Assembly: GCA_017410265.1 (NCBI GenBank)
Contig: JAFQRC010000005.1
Span: forward strand, 62,001 to 126,000
Length of the DNA: 64,000 nt
Direction: 5' to 3'
DNA from: Ruminococcus sp.
GTDB lineage: Bacteria > Bacillota > Clostridia > Oscillospirales > Acutalibacteraceae
The notes under the pieces were generated by a model, which worked only from the letters and a program-made list of their open reading frames with translations, was not told the origin of the DNA and made no database searches. A program made the translations under genes and the position numbers. Position 1 is the first letter of the stretch; every line of letters begins with the position of its first letter. Shown piece after piece: positions 33,939 through 42,799 of the stretch.

Positions 33939-34364
33939 TCAGAGGCTTGAAATAATCATGATGGAGATAAGCATACCATAAAGCGCACAGCCTTCACCGA
34001 GCGCAACAAAGATGATAGACTTACCGAAGTTTTTAGGGTCCTCGCTTGTAGCACCGATAGCTGCAGGAGCAGAACCGCCAACAGCGATACCACCGCCGAT
34101 ACATGAAAGACCTGTTGAGATACCTGCTGCGAGATAACCCCAGCCGGTAGCACTTGATGCAGCAGCTTCAGCAACAGCAGTAGCATCAGCAGCGTGAGCA
34201 ACAATAGGGCATACCATACAGAAAGCGAACACAGCACAGAAAGAGAGAATCTGTGTCAGAACAGTTCTTTTTGCGCTCTTACCTTTTTCAAAAGCTTTAA
34301 CAGAAACGAGCACAGAAACTACTAAAAAAGCAGCTGGTATAAATAAAAGCAGATAATTTAACAT
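33939..34364 (-). CDS. atpK: V-type ATP synthase subunit K (membrane rotor ring)
   Basis: Proteolipid of the ion-translocating ring (141 aa). Two N-terminal hydrophobic segments (about 3-22 and 37-58, the latter ending AHAADA) precede a c-type hairpin (about 74-141: GWGYLAAGISTGLSCIGGG, GKSIIFVALGEGCALYG). The ion-binding carboxylate is Glu124. The Gln of the first hairpin helix and the Thr next to the Glu that coordinate sodium in the Enterococcus hirae ring are not at the expected places, so protons are possible; coupling ion not decided. ATG at 34364 has GGAGGA upstream. Confidence 0.93.
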   Translation of the reverse strand: MLNYLLLFIPAAFLVVSVLVSVKAFEKGKSAKRTVLTQILSFCAVFAFCMVCPIVAHAADATAVAEAAASSATGWGYLAAGISTGLSCIGGGIAVGGSAPAAIGATSEDPKNFGKSIIFVALGEGCALYGMLISIMIISSL

Positions 34365-34393
34365 TTTATATTCCTCCAAAATTAAAGATAAAG

Positions 34394-36328
34394 TTAATTG
34401 TTTTCTATTTTTACAGGCTTGTACGGTCTGCCGTCGCCCATATAGAATCTACTGAACATTTCGTAGTATTCAAGTCTTAACACCTGAATGCCTACAAGAA
34501 GTGCCTCTAAAGCGGCGACGATAATGTTGCCAATAATAACAGTGATAACATAACCTGTTGAACCGAACATCGAAGCAAGCACGAATACAACCTGCATCAT
34601 ACCCGCGTGTACGAGTACAAACGCGCCTACTCTTAAGAAACTCATTGTATTTGTAACATAAGAAAGACATACTTCAAAAAGCTCAAAGAAGTTATCAACG
34701 AAAAATTCTCCGAATTTTTTCGGGAACCAGTCTTTTTCTCCTCTGATAAGTTCAGATAACGGTTCTCTGAAGAATATCAGTATCAGCGGGATTACAATGA
34801 GGAAGATTATATACGGAGCTGTGAACAGTTTGATCCCCAACATCATTGAACAAACTAAACCTATAGCAAGAGATGCATAGAAAACAAGACCGCATACACC
34901 GTTAACGCCAAATAGCGCCCCACCGATATCTTTACGCTTGAATGACGAGTAGATATTCAGTCCCATAGCAATTATGAGTAGCACCATACCTATTCCGACA
35001 GCGGTGTAGATAATAGTCATCGTCCAGTGCGACTCCATAACCTCAATCGGCTTTTCTTCAAAACCGAACAGCTTCTGGTACATCGGGTCAAGAATATGCT
35101 CGAATCCGAATACACTACCAAACACAAAGCCGAATATCGTCGAAGATATTGAACACGGAAAGAGTAGCCGTCCAAGCTCCATGTGCATCAGCTTGTACAT
35201 AACGATGGCAGCGATCAAAAGAACTATTCCATGACCGACATCGCCAAACATAATGCCAAACAGCAGGGAATAGGTGAAAGCTAAAAAGGATGATGGGTCA
35301 ATCTCACCATAGTTTGGTGTGCCGTACATCTCAGTGTAAAACTCAAACGGTTTTGCAAAGAAGTTGTTTTTATACTTCACAGGCGGATTGTGCTTGATTT
35401 CATCTTTTGCATCAGAAGAACTGACTTCAATACTTTCGATGCTCTCAAGTGCCTTTTTGATATCCTTTTCATCCTTTGCAGGAACCCATCCTGCTAAGAT
35501 GAAGTTGTCGTGATATCCGTATGCGAATGAGCGGATAGAGTACAAAGCATTTTCTTCACATAGCTTAGAGTAAATCTTCAGAACATTATCTTTGTTGTTT
35601 TTCAGATATTCCTCGGTGTCTTTATCAAGCTTTATGATTTTATTATTTAACTCTTCAACATACTCTTTTTGCTTAGATATGAAGTCAATAGGAGTGCCCT
35701 TGAATCCCTCAACAGGAATATGCTCGAAGTAAAGTGCCGAGAAGATATTGTCGATTTCATCTGCTAAATCAAGAGGAGCAGTGTAAACACCCCAGTAGTA
35801 TTTATCGTCGCTTGATACTGGGAAGAATTGCACAAATTCGTTATCTTCAAACTCAGAGAGCTTATGATAGCTTTCTTTTGGGAGTCTGCCGAAATCCGAA
35901 GCGATAAATTCACAAGCCTCGATTTCCTCCATCGAAAGATTAAGACCCACAAAGTGAGAGCTTGCGTCGATTTTTCGCTTGCAATCTTTGATTTCAACCG
36001 TTAGATTTTCTTTTTCTTTGAGCTTTGCGCCAAGCTCTTTTTCAATCTCATCAACAGCATCAGCAATTTGTCCGATAGTGAGTTTACAGTCACTGAAATC
36101 GACGATCTCAGGTTCAATCTCAGCTAAAGTAAAAATGTTCTTTAGCTTTGAAAGAATAGCGGAAGTTTCGTTTTTAGAAGCCACAGGAAGGAATCTCTCG
36201 GTTTCCGAGAAAAATTCCGTCGCATCATCAGGATGGAAAACTCTGGATTTACCTAAAACCTCGACGACTTTATCTAGATAAGCCGTCATACCGATGATGG
36301 TGAGAAGTTTCATTTTAGATAATGCCAA
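34394..36328 (-). CDS. atpI: V-type ATP synthase subunit I (membrane stator)
   Basis: Large stator subunit (about 645 aa): cytosolic N-terminal half with coiled coils (about 1-330) and a C-terminal half with about eight membrane helices (for example SSFLAFTYSLLFGIMFGDVG, MSFLRVGAFVLVHAGMM). The conserved Arg facing the K ring is probably in the SFLRVGAF helix. Start chosen at TTG 36328, which puts AGAGG 8 nt upstream and gives MALSKMKLLTIIG as in relatives; the ATG at 36334 is only 2 nt from that site. Confidence 0.93.
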   Translation of the reverse strand: MALSKMKLLTIIGMTAYLDKVVEVLGKSRVFHPDDATEFFSETERFLPVASKNETSAILSKLKNIFTLAEIEPEIVDFSDCKLTIGQIADAVDEIEKELGAKLKEKENLTVEIKDCKRKIDASSHFVGLNLSMEEIEACEFIASDFGRLPKESYHKLSEFEDNEFVQFFPVSSDDKYYWGVYTAPLDLADEIDNIFSALYFEHIPVEGFKGTPIDFISKQKEYVEELNNKIIKLDKDTEEYLKNNKDNVLKIYSKLCEENALYSIRSFAYGYHDNFILAGWVPAKDEKDIKKALESIESIEVSSSDAKDEIKHNPPVKYKNNFFAKPFEFYTEMYGTPNYGEIDPSSFLAFTYSLLFGIMFGDVGHGIVLLIAAIVMYKLMHMELGRLLFPCSISSTIFGFVFGSVFGFEHILDPMYQKLFGFEEKPIEVMESHWTMTIIYTAVGIGMVLLIIAMGLNIYSSFKRKDIGGALFGVNGVCGLVFYASLAIGLVCSMMLGIKLFTAPYIIFLIVIPLILIFFREPLSELIRGEKDWFPKKFGEFFVDNFFELFEVCLSYVTNTMSFLRVGAFVLVHAGMMQVVFVLASMFGSTGYVITVIIGNIIVAALEALLVGIQVLRLEYYEMFSRFYMGDGRPYKPVKIENN

Positions 36329-36366
36329 ATACATCACCTCTTTATAGAATAGAAAAGTTTGTTGCG

Positions 36367-37407
36367 TTAGTATTCGTATATAAGCATTGATTCGATTTGC
36401 TGTGCAGAACAGTTGTATCTGACACCCTCAACAATAGTGATGATGTTTTTAAGTTCCGCTTCGCTTACATACATGTATGACAAAAGCACAACAGCAGGGT
36501 CGTTTGAGTAGTACAACATTCTTTTGCACATATTGTATCTGCTCTTTATAGAGAGCTGTTCTTCTTTTTCAATACTCATTTGCTTGATTCTTTTGCCGAT
36601 TCTGGTTGTAGCAACAATGTCAAAAACCTCGTCGACATCCTTTGCTTCACACATACTGTCGATAGTCTTCTTGTTGATACTGCCAAATGGCATCAGGTGT
36701 GACCTGATAGCGCTTTCGTCCATGTTGTAGTATTTTTTCAGTCGCAGTATCCTAGAAATATTACAAAAGTCGTTTATATAGTCGCACAGCGATTTGAGAT
36801 TTTCTTTCTGCTTTTTTGATTTTCTTTTTGATATAGCGATGTATAATTTTTTATAAGAATAAACATTCAATGCGTCTTCTGCTCCGGCAATATCAATGAT
36901 ACCATCTTTATCAGGAGCAAATTCTTTGAGGATATCACAATATTCTCCTTTGCCGAGGGCGTTTATGAACGACTCGAAATCCTTGCACGCTGATAGCTTG
37001 TACAAGTCGATATCAGTGTGCTTGTTAAAGTATGAGGGGAGAGCAAAGATATATTGCTCTTGCTTATTACATGATAAAAGTAGCAAAAAATGTATCAGCT
37101 GTTCTATTTCGTATCTTCTGATGATGAATTCAGAAAACGGTGAGCCTTGACTCATTTCGTATCTGCAAAGTGAGTCGAAGTCGTAGAACACCTTTTGCTT
37201 GAGCAAGGATTCCACCCTTCCGCGGTGAACCTCGTTTTCATTTAGTTTACTGAGTACATCTGCGTATTTTGTGTGAGCTTTGAGATAGCTTACAACTGAG
37301 GCTACATTGTTGCATTTGAGCAGTGCTTTGTAGTCTTTTTCTGTGAGTCGTTTGCCGTACTTAGCTCTGGCTTTTGTGATAACAGCGGCCGAAGAATCAA
37401 TCAACAT
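36367..37407 (-). CDS. atpC: V-type ATP synthase subunit C
   Basis: Funnel-shaped, all-helical subunit (346 aa) that joins the rotor stalk to the K ring. Motifs such as ARAKYGKRLTEKDYKALL, LCRYEMSQGSPFSEF and YLKAHTKYAD near the N-terminus match the family; the rest is Leu/Lys-rich helix. ATG at 37407 has GGAGG 8 nt upstream, better than the GTG at 37416. It lies between the coiled-coil H/G subunit and subunit I. Confidence 0.85.
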   Translation of the reverse strand: MLIDSSAAVITKARAKYGKRLTEKDYKALLKCNNVASVVSYLKAHTKYADVLSKLNENEVHRGRVESLLKQKVFYDFDSLCRYEMSQGSPFSEFIIRRYEIEQLIHFLLLLSCNKQEQYIFALPSYFNKHTDIDLYKLSACKDFESFINALGKGEYCDILKEFAPDKDGIIDIAGAEDALNVYSYKKLYIAISKRKSKKQKENLKSLCDYINDFCNISRILRLKKYYNMDESAIRSHLMPFGSINKKTIDSMCEAKDVDEVFDIVATTRIGKRIKQMSIEKEEQLSIKSRYNMCKRMLYYSNDPAVVLLSYMYVSEAELKNIITIVEGVRYNCSAQQIESMLIYEY

Positions 37408-37438
37408 AAGGTTCACCTCCTTAAAAGATTATTGTTAA

Positions 37439-37750
37439 TCAGTTTTCAATTACATTTTTAACGATTTCGTCAACCCAAGTTTCGTGGTTTTCTTTATCCA
37501 TCTGAACTAAACGCTCAGTAATCTGCTGATGTTTAGCAGCTGTTTCTTCCCACTGCTTTTCAGCCTTCTCTTTGTTGACCTCAAGATTTTTACGCACTCT
37601 GTCTTTAGCGCGTTCAATGTAATCGTCGTAAATTTTCTTTTTAGTTTCGATAATTTCCTGCTCAGTAGCGGCTTTGTCTTTCTGAGCCTGTTCTTTTACG
37701 AGTCGGGCCTGTTCGTCCATCTCGATGATTTTTTTCAGCATATCCTGCAT
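37439..37750 (-). CDS. V-type ATP synthase peripheral-stalk coiled-coil subunit (H/G type)
   Basis: A 103-aa protein that is nearly all charged helix (QARLVKEQAQKDKAATEQEI, KKKIYDDYIERAKDRVRKNL). It is predicted to pair with subunit E in the peripheral stalk. Naming rests on size, coiled-coil character and place as first V-ATPase gene, preceded by GGAGG; sequence alone would not prove it. A 27-bp gap to the DUF711 gene without terminator suggests shared transcription. Confidence 0.78.
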   Translation of the reverse strand: MQDMLKKIIEMDEQARLVKEQAQKDKAATEQEIIETKKKIYDDYIERAKDRVRKNLEVNKEKAEKQWEETAAKHQQITERLVQMDKENHETWVDEIVKNVIEN

Positions 37751-37777
37751 GATATCGCCTCCATATATTCAGAGTGA

Positions 37778-39136
37778 TTAGTTTTTCAAAGCCTGAAGCG
37801 GAGCAGGAATTCTTCCGCCTCTGTTTACAAACTTAGTAGGGTCGCCGTATCTGATAGGCATAACAGGACCATAGCCGAGCAGTCCACCGAAGTTTAGCTC
37901 ATCTCCTGCCTCCATACCGATTGCTGGAATAATTCTTACAGCAGTTGTTTTAGTGTTTACCATACCGATAGCGGCTTCGTCAGCGATAATAGCGGAGATA
38001 GTTTCAGGAGTGATGTCACCCGGTACAACTATCATATCAAGACCAACAGAGCATACAGCGGTCATCGCTTCAAGCTTTGTAATGTCGAGAGCACCAGTTT
38101 TTGCTGCGTGAATCATACCCGCATCCTCGCTGACAGGAATGAAAGCACCGCTGAGTCCTCCAACATGAGAAGAAGCCATAACACCGCCCTTTTTAACAGC
38201 ATCGTTAAGCAAAGCGAGTGCCGCAGTCGTGCCGTGACAACCGCAAACTTCAAGTCCCATTTCTTCTAAAATATATGCAACACTGTCCCCGACTGCAGGA
38301 GTAGGAGCGAGGGAGAGGTCAACTATACCAAAAGGCACAGATAGTCGCTTCGAAGCCTCCTGAGCAACGAGCTGACCCATTCTTGTGATTTTGAATGCGG
38401 TTTTCTTAACTAAGTCGGCAACACCTGTGATGTCACAGTCCTGAGCTTTAGCTAAAGCAGCTCTTACAACACCGGGTCCTGAAACTCCGACATTTATAAC
38501 ACAGTCTGCTTCGCCGACACCGTGGAAAGCACCTGCCATAAATGGATTATCCTGAACAGCGTTACAGAAGACAACAAGCTTAGCCGCGCCGATACACTGT
38601 CTGTCTTTTGTAAGCTCTGCGCTTTCTTTGACTATTTTGCCCATCATCTTTACGGCGTCCATATTGATACCGGCTTTTGTTGAACCGATGTTAACAGATG
38701 AACAAACCTTATTAGTGATAGAAAGAGCCTCAGGGATACTCTCGATAAGCGCGTAGTCACCGCTGGCAAAGCCCTTTTCTACTAAAGCGGAATAACCACC
38801 GATGAAATCGACACCGAGCTCCTGTGCCGCTTTGTCCAGTACTTTTGCAAATTTAGTGATTTTCTGAGTCTGACACACTGATGCAAGCATAGCTATAGGG
38901 GTGACGGCGATTCTTTTGTTGATGATAGGAATACCGTACTCCTTTGATATATCCTCAGCGGTTTTCACCAGATCTTTAGCGTAGCGACAGATTTTGTCAT
39001 AAACCTTGTCACACGCCTTGTCTATATCAGAATCAATACAATCGAGGAGTGAAATACCCATTGTGACAGTACGCACATCAAGGTGTTCGTTTTCAATCAT
39101 ATTTATAGTTTCTAAAATATCTTTTGTCTCAATCAT
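37778..39136 (-). CDS. DUF711/UPF0210 family protein
   Basis: A 452-aa protein of the UPF0210 family. Recognisable segments are [50 protein letters not shown] and [13 protein letters not shown] at the C-terminus. The fold has been likened to the pyruvate formate-lyase barrel, but no glycyl-radical motif is present and no activity is established. It is always found, as here, beside a small ACT-domain gene (16 bp upstream). It is followed by the V-type ATPase genes, with no terminator between. Confidence 0.88.
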   Translation of the reverse strand: MIETKDILETINMIENEHLDVRTVTMGISLLDCIDSDIDKACDKVYDKICRYAKDLVKTAEDISKEYGIPIINKRIAVTPIAMLASVCQTQKITKFAKVLDKAAQELGVDFIGGYSALVEKGFASGDYALIESIPEALSITNKVCSSVNIGSTKAGINMDAVKMMGKIVKESAELTKDRQCIGAAKLVVFCNAVQDNPFMAGAFHGVGEADCVINVGVSGPGVVRAALAKAQDCDITGVADLVKKTAFKITRMGQLVAQEASKRLSVPFGIVDLSLAPTPAVGDSVAYILEEMGLEVCGCHGTTAALALLNDAVKKGGVMASSHVGGLSGAFIPVSEDAGMIHAAKTGALDITKLEAMTAVCSVGLDMIVVPGDITPETISAIIADEAAIGMVNTKTTAVRIIPAIGMEAGDELNFGGLLGYGPVMPIRYGDPTKFVNRGGRIPAPLQALKN

Positions 39137-39152
39137 AGTAAGTCTCCGATTA

Positions 39153-39422
39153 TCATATTTTATGCATACTGTTGAAGATATCTTCGTGCATAACGTGAAC
39201 TTTCATACCCATTTCTTCGCCGACTTTGTCGAGCTTTTTCTTTAGCTCGTCGAGTGGGATTTTAGAGTCCTTGATATCAGCGAGCATAATCATAGCGAAC
39301 AAATCCTGCATGACGCTCTGTGTTACCTCGATGATATTAACACCTTCCTCAGCGCAAGCTGACGATACTTTTGCCAAAATACCGACAGAGTCCTTACCGA
39401 GTACAGTGATAACAGCTTTCAT
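39153..39422 (-). CDS. ACT-domain protein, UPF0237 family
   Basis: An 89-aa single ACT domain ([29 protein letters not shown], followed by [16 protein letters not shown]). The ATG at 39422 has GGAGG upstream; a longer reading from 39509 is not supported. ACT domains bind amino acids or other small ligands, so with its DUF711 partner this may sense a metabolite. It has its own promoter and may head an 11-gene operon running through the V-type ATPase. Confidence 0.88.
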   Translation of the reverse strand: MKAVITVLGKDSVGILAKVSSACAEEGVNIIEVTQSVMQDLFAMIMLADIKDSKIPLDELKKKLDKVGEEMGMKVHVMHEDIFNSMHKI

Positions 39423-39467
39423 AAAAATTCCTCCATACCTATTAATATATAAATTTAACCATTTTTG

Positions 39468-39496
39468 ATTATACTCCTCTGCTTTAAAAAAGTAAA
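39468..39496 (-). promoter_or_regulatory. Promoter of the ACT-DUF711(-V-ATPase) operon
   Basis: Minus strand TTTACT (39496-39491), 17-bp spacer, perfect TATAAT (39473-39468), about 45 bp upstream of the ACT gene. Confidence 0.7.
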
Positions 39497-39560
39497 GAAA
39501 ACAATGCACAATATAATATCAATAATTATGTAAATTTTGGACATATTTGAAACAAAAAAA

Positions 39561-39590
39561 TCAAGCGTCCCGAATTTCGGAACGCTTGTT
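39561..39590 (-). terminator. Terminator of galU
   Basis: CAAGCGTCCCGAA and its complement TTCGGAACGCTTG (39562-39588) with a short loop, followed by GATTTTTTT on the minus strand. Confidence 0.88.
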
Positions 39591-39615
39591 TCTGTTATAG
39601 AATTATTATAATAAA

Positions 39616-40488
39616 TCAGAGTTTTTTTGCTATCTCTTTTATGTATTCTCTGAGTCCGTCTTTAACCTCAGGATGCTCTAGACCGACATCGATAGAAGCT
39701 TTGAGAATTCCGAGTTTGTTGCCCATATCATAGCGTCTGCCGGAATATTCAACAGCTGTCATTCCGACAGTAGTCGCGAGCTCTCTCATAGCGTCAGTTA
39801 GCTGAATTTCACCGCCTGTACCTGGTTTAGTGTTTTCGAGTATATCGAAAATCTCAGGTGGTAGTACACATCTGCCCTGCACAGAGAAGAGCGACATAAC
39901 CTCCTGTTCAGTCTGAGGTTTTTCAATCATGTCAGTACACTTATAGATATTATCGCGGATATTTTCAACTTTCAAAGAGCTGTATTTATAGATATCCTGA
40001 GCGGGAACTTGCTTTACACCTAATACACCTTTACCGTGCATACCATAAGCATCAATAAGCTCTTTTGTGGCAGGAACATCGCCGATAATTACATCGTCAC
40101 CGTACATTACTACGAAAGGCTCGTCGCCCACAAAATTCTTAGCTCTCGACACAGCGTGTCCCAGACCTTTTGTTTCTATCTGTCTGATGTAAGAGATGTT
40201 AGCCATTTTGTGGATATCTTTGATGCTGTCTAAAAGCTCTGTTTTGTTGCTGTTTTCCAAAGCTTCTTCAAGCAATGGAGTGCGGTCAAAATGATCCTCG
40301 ATGATACCTTTTCCGCGGTTTGTAATAATTAAAATGTCAGTAATACCGGATTTTACCGCTTCTTCAACGATGAGCTGAATCGATGGCTTGTCAACTATAG
40401 GGAGCATTTCCTTAGGCATAGCCTTGGTAGCTGGTAAAACACGGGTACCCAAACCCGCTGCAGGGATAACTGCTTTTGTAATTTTCAT
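39616..40488 (-). CDS. galU: UTP--glucose-1-phosphate uridylyltransferase
   Basis: Makes UDP-glucose for glycolipid, teichoic acid and polysaccharide synthesis. The 290-aa protein has the nucleotidyltransferase start AVIPAAGLGTRVLPATKAMPK, the uridine-binding YGDDVI and the C-terminal LGILKASIDVGLEHPE. The ATG at 40488 follows AGGAGG; upstream in-frame codons belong to the neighbouring gene's end. It starts 23 bp after the zinc-ribbon membrane gene and is probably co-transcribed with it. Confidence 0.95.
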   Translation of the reverse strand: MKITKAVIPAAGLGTRVLPATKAMPKEMLPIVDKPSIQLIVEEAVKSGITDILIITNRGKGIIEDHFDRTPLLEEALENSNKTELLDSIKDIHKMANISYIRQIETKGLGHAVSRAKNFVGDEPFVVMYGDDVIIGDVPATKELIDAYGMHGKGVLGVKQVPAQDIYKYSSLKVENIRDNIYKCTDMIEKPQTEQEVMSLFSVQGRCVLPPEIFDILENTKPGTGGEIQLTDAMRELATTVGMTAVEYSGRRYDMGNKLGILKASIDVGLEHPEVKDGLREYIKEIAKKL

Positions 40489-40511
40489 AAATTCCTCCTG
40501 GTCATTGACCG

Positions 40512-41516
40512 TTAATAAAAGAAAACAGGGAGATAAGATAAAACTAAATATGAAACCCACAAAGAAATCGCGAGCGGAATGTTAACTCCGCCTTTTTTTG
40601 TAAAGAGTTCACTGCGATTTTTAGTGTCATCATCACTGGTTTTGATTTTAAGAATCTGCTTTTTAGTGTGGTTGTAGTACATTCTGTTAGCACAACCGCC
40701 GATAACAACGCTCATTATAAACAGCATAAACACCAGCATCATAAAGAGAAACAGCATCAGTAACTCAGTTTGCGGCAGTTGAGATAAGTACAACATAGTG
40801 GCGTTATAATCGTTTTTGGTCGACGCTTCAAGAAGTTTATCGTAAGCATTGTTTGATATGATGTAGTAGTCAAGATAGAAGTACAGTATCGTCATCGCTG
40901 CCTGAATAGCTGTGATGATACCACCCACCTTGTACATTTTTCTGAATAGGAGATAGCCTCCACCGAAAAACATCGCACAGAAATTAAATCTTGATTTGTT
41001 ATATCTGAAGATGTTGCTGAAAACAGTGATGAAATACGGGGTATTCTGTTTGACAAATTTTGCGGTTTCGCCCGCAGTAATACCATCACCTAAATCAGCA
41101 CTCGGACTGACTCCTGCAAGTGGGTCGAACATAATTACGTTAGGATTAGTTCCGCTATGAGGAGTACCGAATGTACTGGTACCATAATTCGGATTTTGTC
41201 TATCATGAGCGTTTTGCAGATTATTATCAGTTTCATGAAGCACTGATGAGCATTTGCTACAGAAAAATGCACTGTCGACATTCTTAGCACCACAATTTTT
41301 GCAAACGATGAGATTCTCGTCGCCGTTGAGCGTATCTTCTTTGATATTTTGCTGGTAGTCAAAGCCGTCTTTGTGTTTATCAGCGTAAAAACAATTGCTT
41401 TTTTCGTTGTAACATTCTCTGTGGTGGGGGGTGCCACACTCAGGGCATACAACAATGTCTTCGTTTGCGTGAAAGTATTTATCACAAACAGGACACTTGT
41501 TACCAATGTAGTCCAT
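40512..41516 (-). CDS. Zinc-ribbon/RING-like membrane protein (DUF2628-like C-terminus)
   Basis: A 334-aa protein in three parts. Residues 1-45 form a RING-like zinc site (CPVCDKYF, VVCPECGTPHHRECY). A zinc ribbon follows (about 72-92, CKNCGAKN and CSKCSS). After a Asn/Thr/Pro-rich linker the C-terminal about 150 residues contain the DUF2628-like segment FNFCAMFFGGGYLLFRKMYK and three or four membrane helices. The double zinc site suggests binding to protein or nucleic acid near the membrane. Function unknown. AGGAG precedes the ATG. Confidence 0.7.
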   Translation of the reverse strand: MDYIGNKCPVCDKYFHANEDIVVCPECGTPHHRECYNEKSNCFYADKHKDGFDYQQNIKEDTLNGDENLIVCKNCGAKNVDSAFFCSKCSSVLHETDNNLQNAHDRQNPNYGTSTFGTPHSGTNPNVIMFDPLAGVSPSADLGDGITAGETAKFVKQNTPYFITVFSNIFRYNKSRFNFCAMFFGGGYLLFRKMYKVGGIITAIQAAMTILYFYLDYYIISNNAYDKLLEASTKNDYNATMLYLSQLPQTELLMLFLFMMLVFMLFIMSVVIGGCANRMYYNHTKKQILKIKTSDDDTKNRSELFTKKGGVNIPLAISLWVSYLVLSYLPVFFY

Positions 41517-41594
41517 ATACTTCTCCTAGTCTGATTTTCATCATCATTATAACAAAGTTTTATAAAAACTGCAACATATTTATTATTTACTAAC

Positions 41595-41623
41595 TTTACA
41601 TTTGATTCTCTTTCGGTTATAAT
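41595..41623 (+). promoter_or_regulatory. Promoter of prfB
   Basis: TTTACA (41595-41600), 17-bp spacer, perfect TATAAT (41618-41623), 33 bp before the start codon. Confidence 0.75.
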
Positions 41624-41655
41624 TATTATGAAATAATAGGCAAAGAGGTATAAAT

Positions 41656-42774
41656 ATGCTCCAATTTGAAGAACTGAAACTCTCTTTAGAAGCCCTTCGC
41701 CCTGAGATTGACGATTTGAAGTCAGCTTTGGGACTGGATGGTATGAAAAGTGAAATCGAACAGCTTGAAAACCGTGCTGCTGAGCCGGGATTCTGGGATG
41801 ATATGGAAACTTCTCAGAAGATTTTACAGCGTACAAGTAACCTGAAAGCAAAGGTTGAGCAGTATGAAAAGCTTGATATGCGCTACGAAGATACACTAGC
41901 TTTGATAGAGCTTGGAAACGAAGAAGAGGACTTATCTCTCTTAGAAGAATCGCAGGCTGAATTTGAAGCTATCAAAGCTGACCTTGAGCGCCAGCGTCTT
42001 TCCACCTTGCTTACAGGAGAGTACGACGCAAATAACGCAATTTTAACTTTCCACGCAGGTTCAGGTGGTACTGAAGCTCAGGATTGGGCAGAAATGCTTT
42101 ACAGAATGTACACTCGTTGGGCAGCAGCTCACGGCTTTAATGTTAAGGAAATCGACTATCTTGATGGTGATGAAGCAGGACTTAAGAGTGCAGTGCTCTT
42201 AATCGAGGGTGAAAATGCTTACGGTTATTTAAAGAGCGAAGCAGGCGTTCATCGCTTGGTTCGAGTTTCACCGTTTGATTCTGCTGGCAGAAGACACACG
42301 AGCTTCTCGTCCCTCGAGGTTATGCCGGAGATTAATGACGACATCAAGGTTGAAATTCCACCTGAAGAAATCAAAATGGACGTTTATCGTGCATCTGGTG
42401 CAGGTGGCCAGAAGGTCAATAAAACTTCTTCCGCTGTTCGTCTTACACATATTCCGACAGGTATCGTAGTAGCATCTCAGGTTGAGCGTTCTCAGTATCA
42501 GAACCGTGATGTCGCTATGAAAATGCTTATTTCAAAGCTTGTTGAAATCAAAGAGCGTGAGCATCTTGAGAAAATCGAGGATATCAAAGGTGTCCAGAAA
42601 GAAATCACCTGGGGTAGCCAGATTCGTTCATATGTATTTATGCCATATACTCTTGTCAAAGACCACCGTACATCATTTGAAACAGGTAACATAAACGCTG
42701 TTATGGACGGAGATTTAGACGGATTTATCAACGCTTATTTAAAGAGCCTCAGCCTTGGCGAATTAGAAGGCTAA
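41656..42774 (+). CDS. prfB: Peptide chain release factor 2
   Basis: Terminates translation at UGA and UAA. The 372-aa protein carries the RF2 specificity tripeptide SPF (VRVSPFDSAGRRH) and the catalytic GGQ (GAGGQKVNKTSSAVR). The whole gene is one uninterrupted frame: the programmed +1 frameshift at an early UGA, common in prfB of other bacteria, is absent. The N-terminal segment before EPGFWDD is complete, so this is not a missed first exon. apgM follows after 25 bp. Confidence 0.96.
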   Translation: MLQFEELKLSLEALRPEIDDLKSALGLDGMKSEIEQLENRAAEPGFWDDMETSQKILQRTSNLKAKVEQYEKLDMRYEDTLALIELGNEEEDLSLLEESQAEFEAIKADLERQRLSTLLTGEYDANNAILTFHAGSGGTEAQDWAEMLYRMYTRWAAAHGFNVKEIDYLDGDEAGLKSAVLLIEGENAYGYLKSEAGVHRLVRVSPFDSAGRRHTSFSSLEVMPEINDDIKVEIPPEEIKMDVYRASGAGGQKVNKTSSAVRLTHIPTGIVVASQVERSQYQNRDVAMKMLISKLVEIKEREHLEKIEDIKGVQKEITWGSQIRSYVFMPYTLVKDHRTSFETGNINAVMDGDLDGFINAYLKSLSLGELEG

Positions 42775-42799
42775 TTTATCCCTTATAGTGGAGGTCGCT

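Noticed and set aside
39423..39509. Longer N-terminus for the ACT protein
   Set aside because: It would span the promoter and ribosome site; the ACT domain starts at the ATG at 39422.
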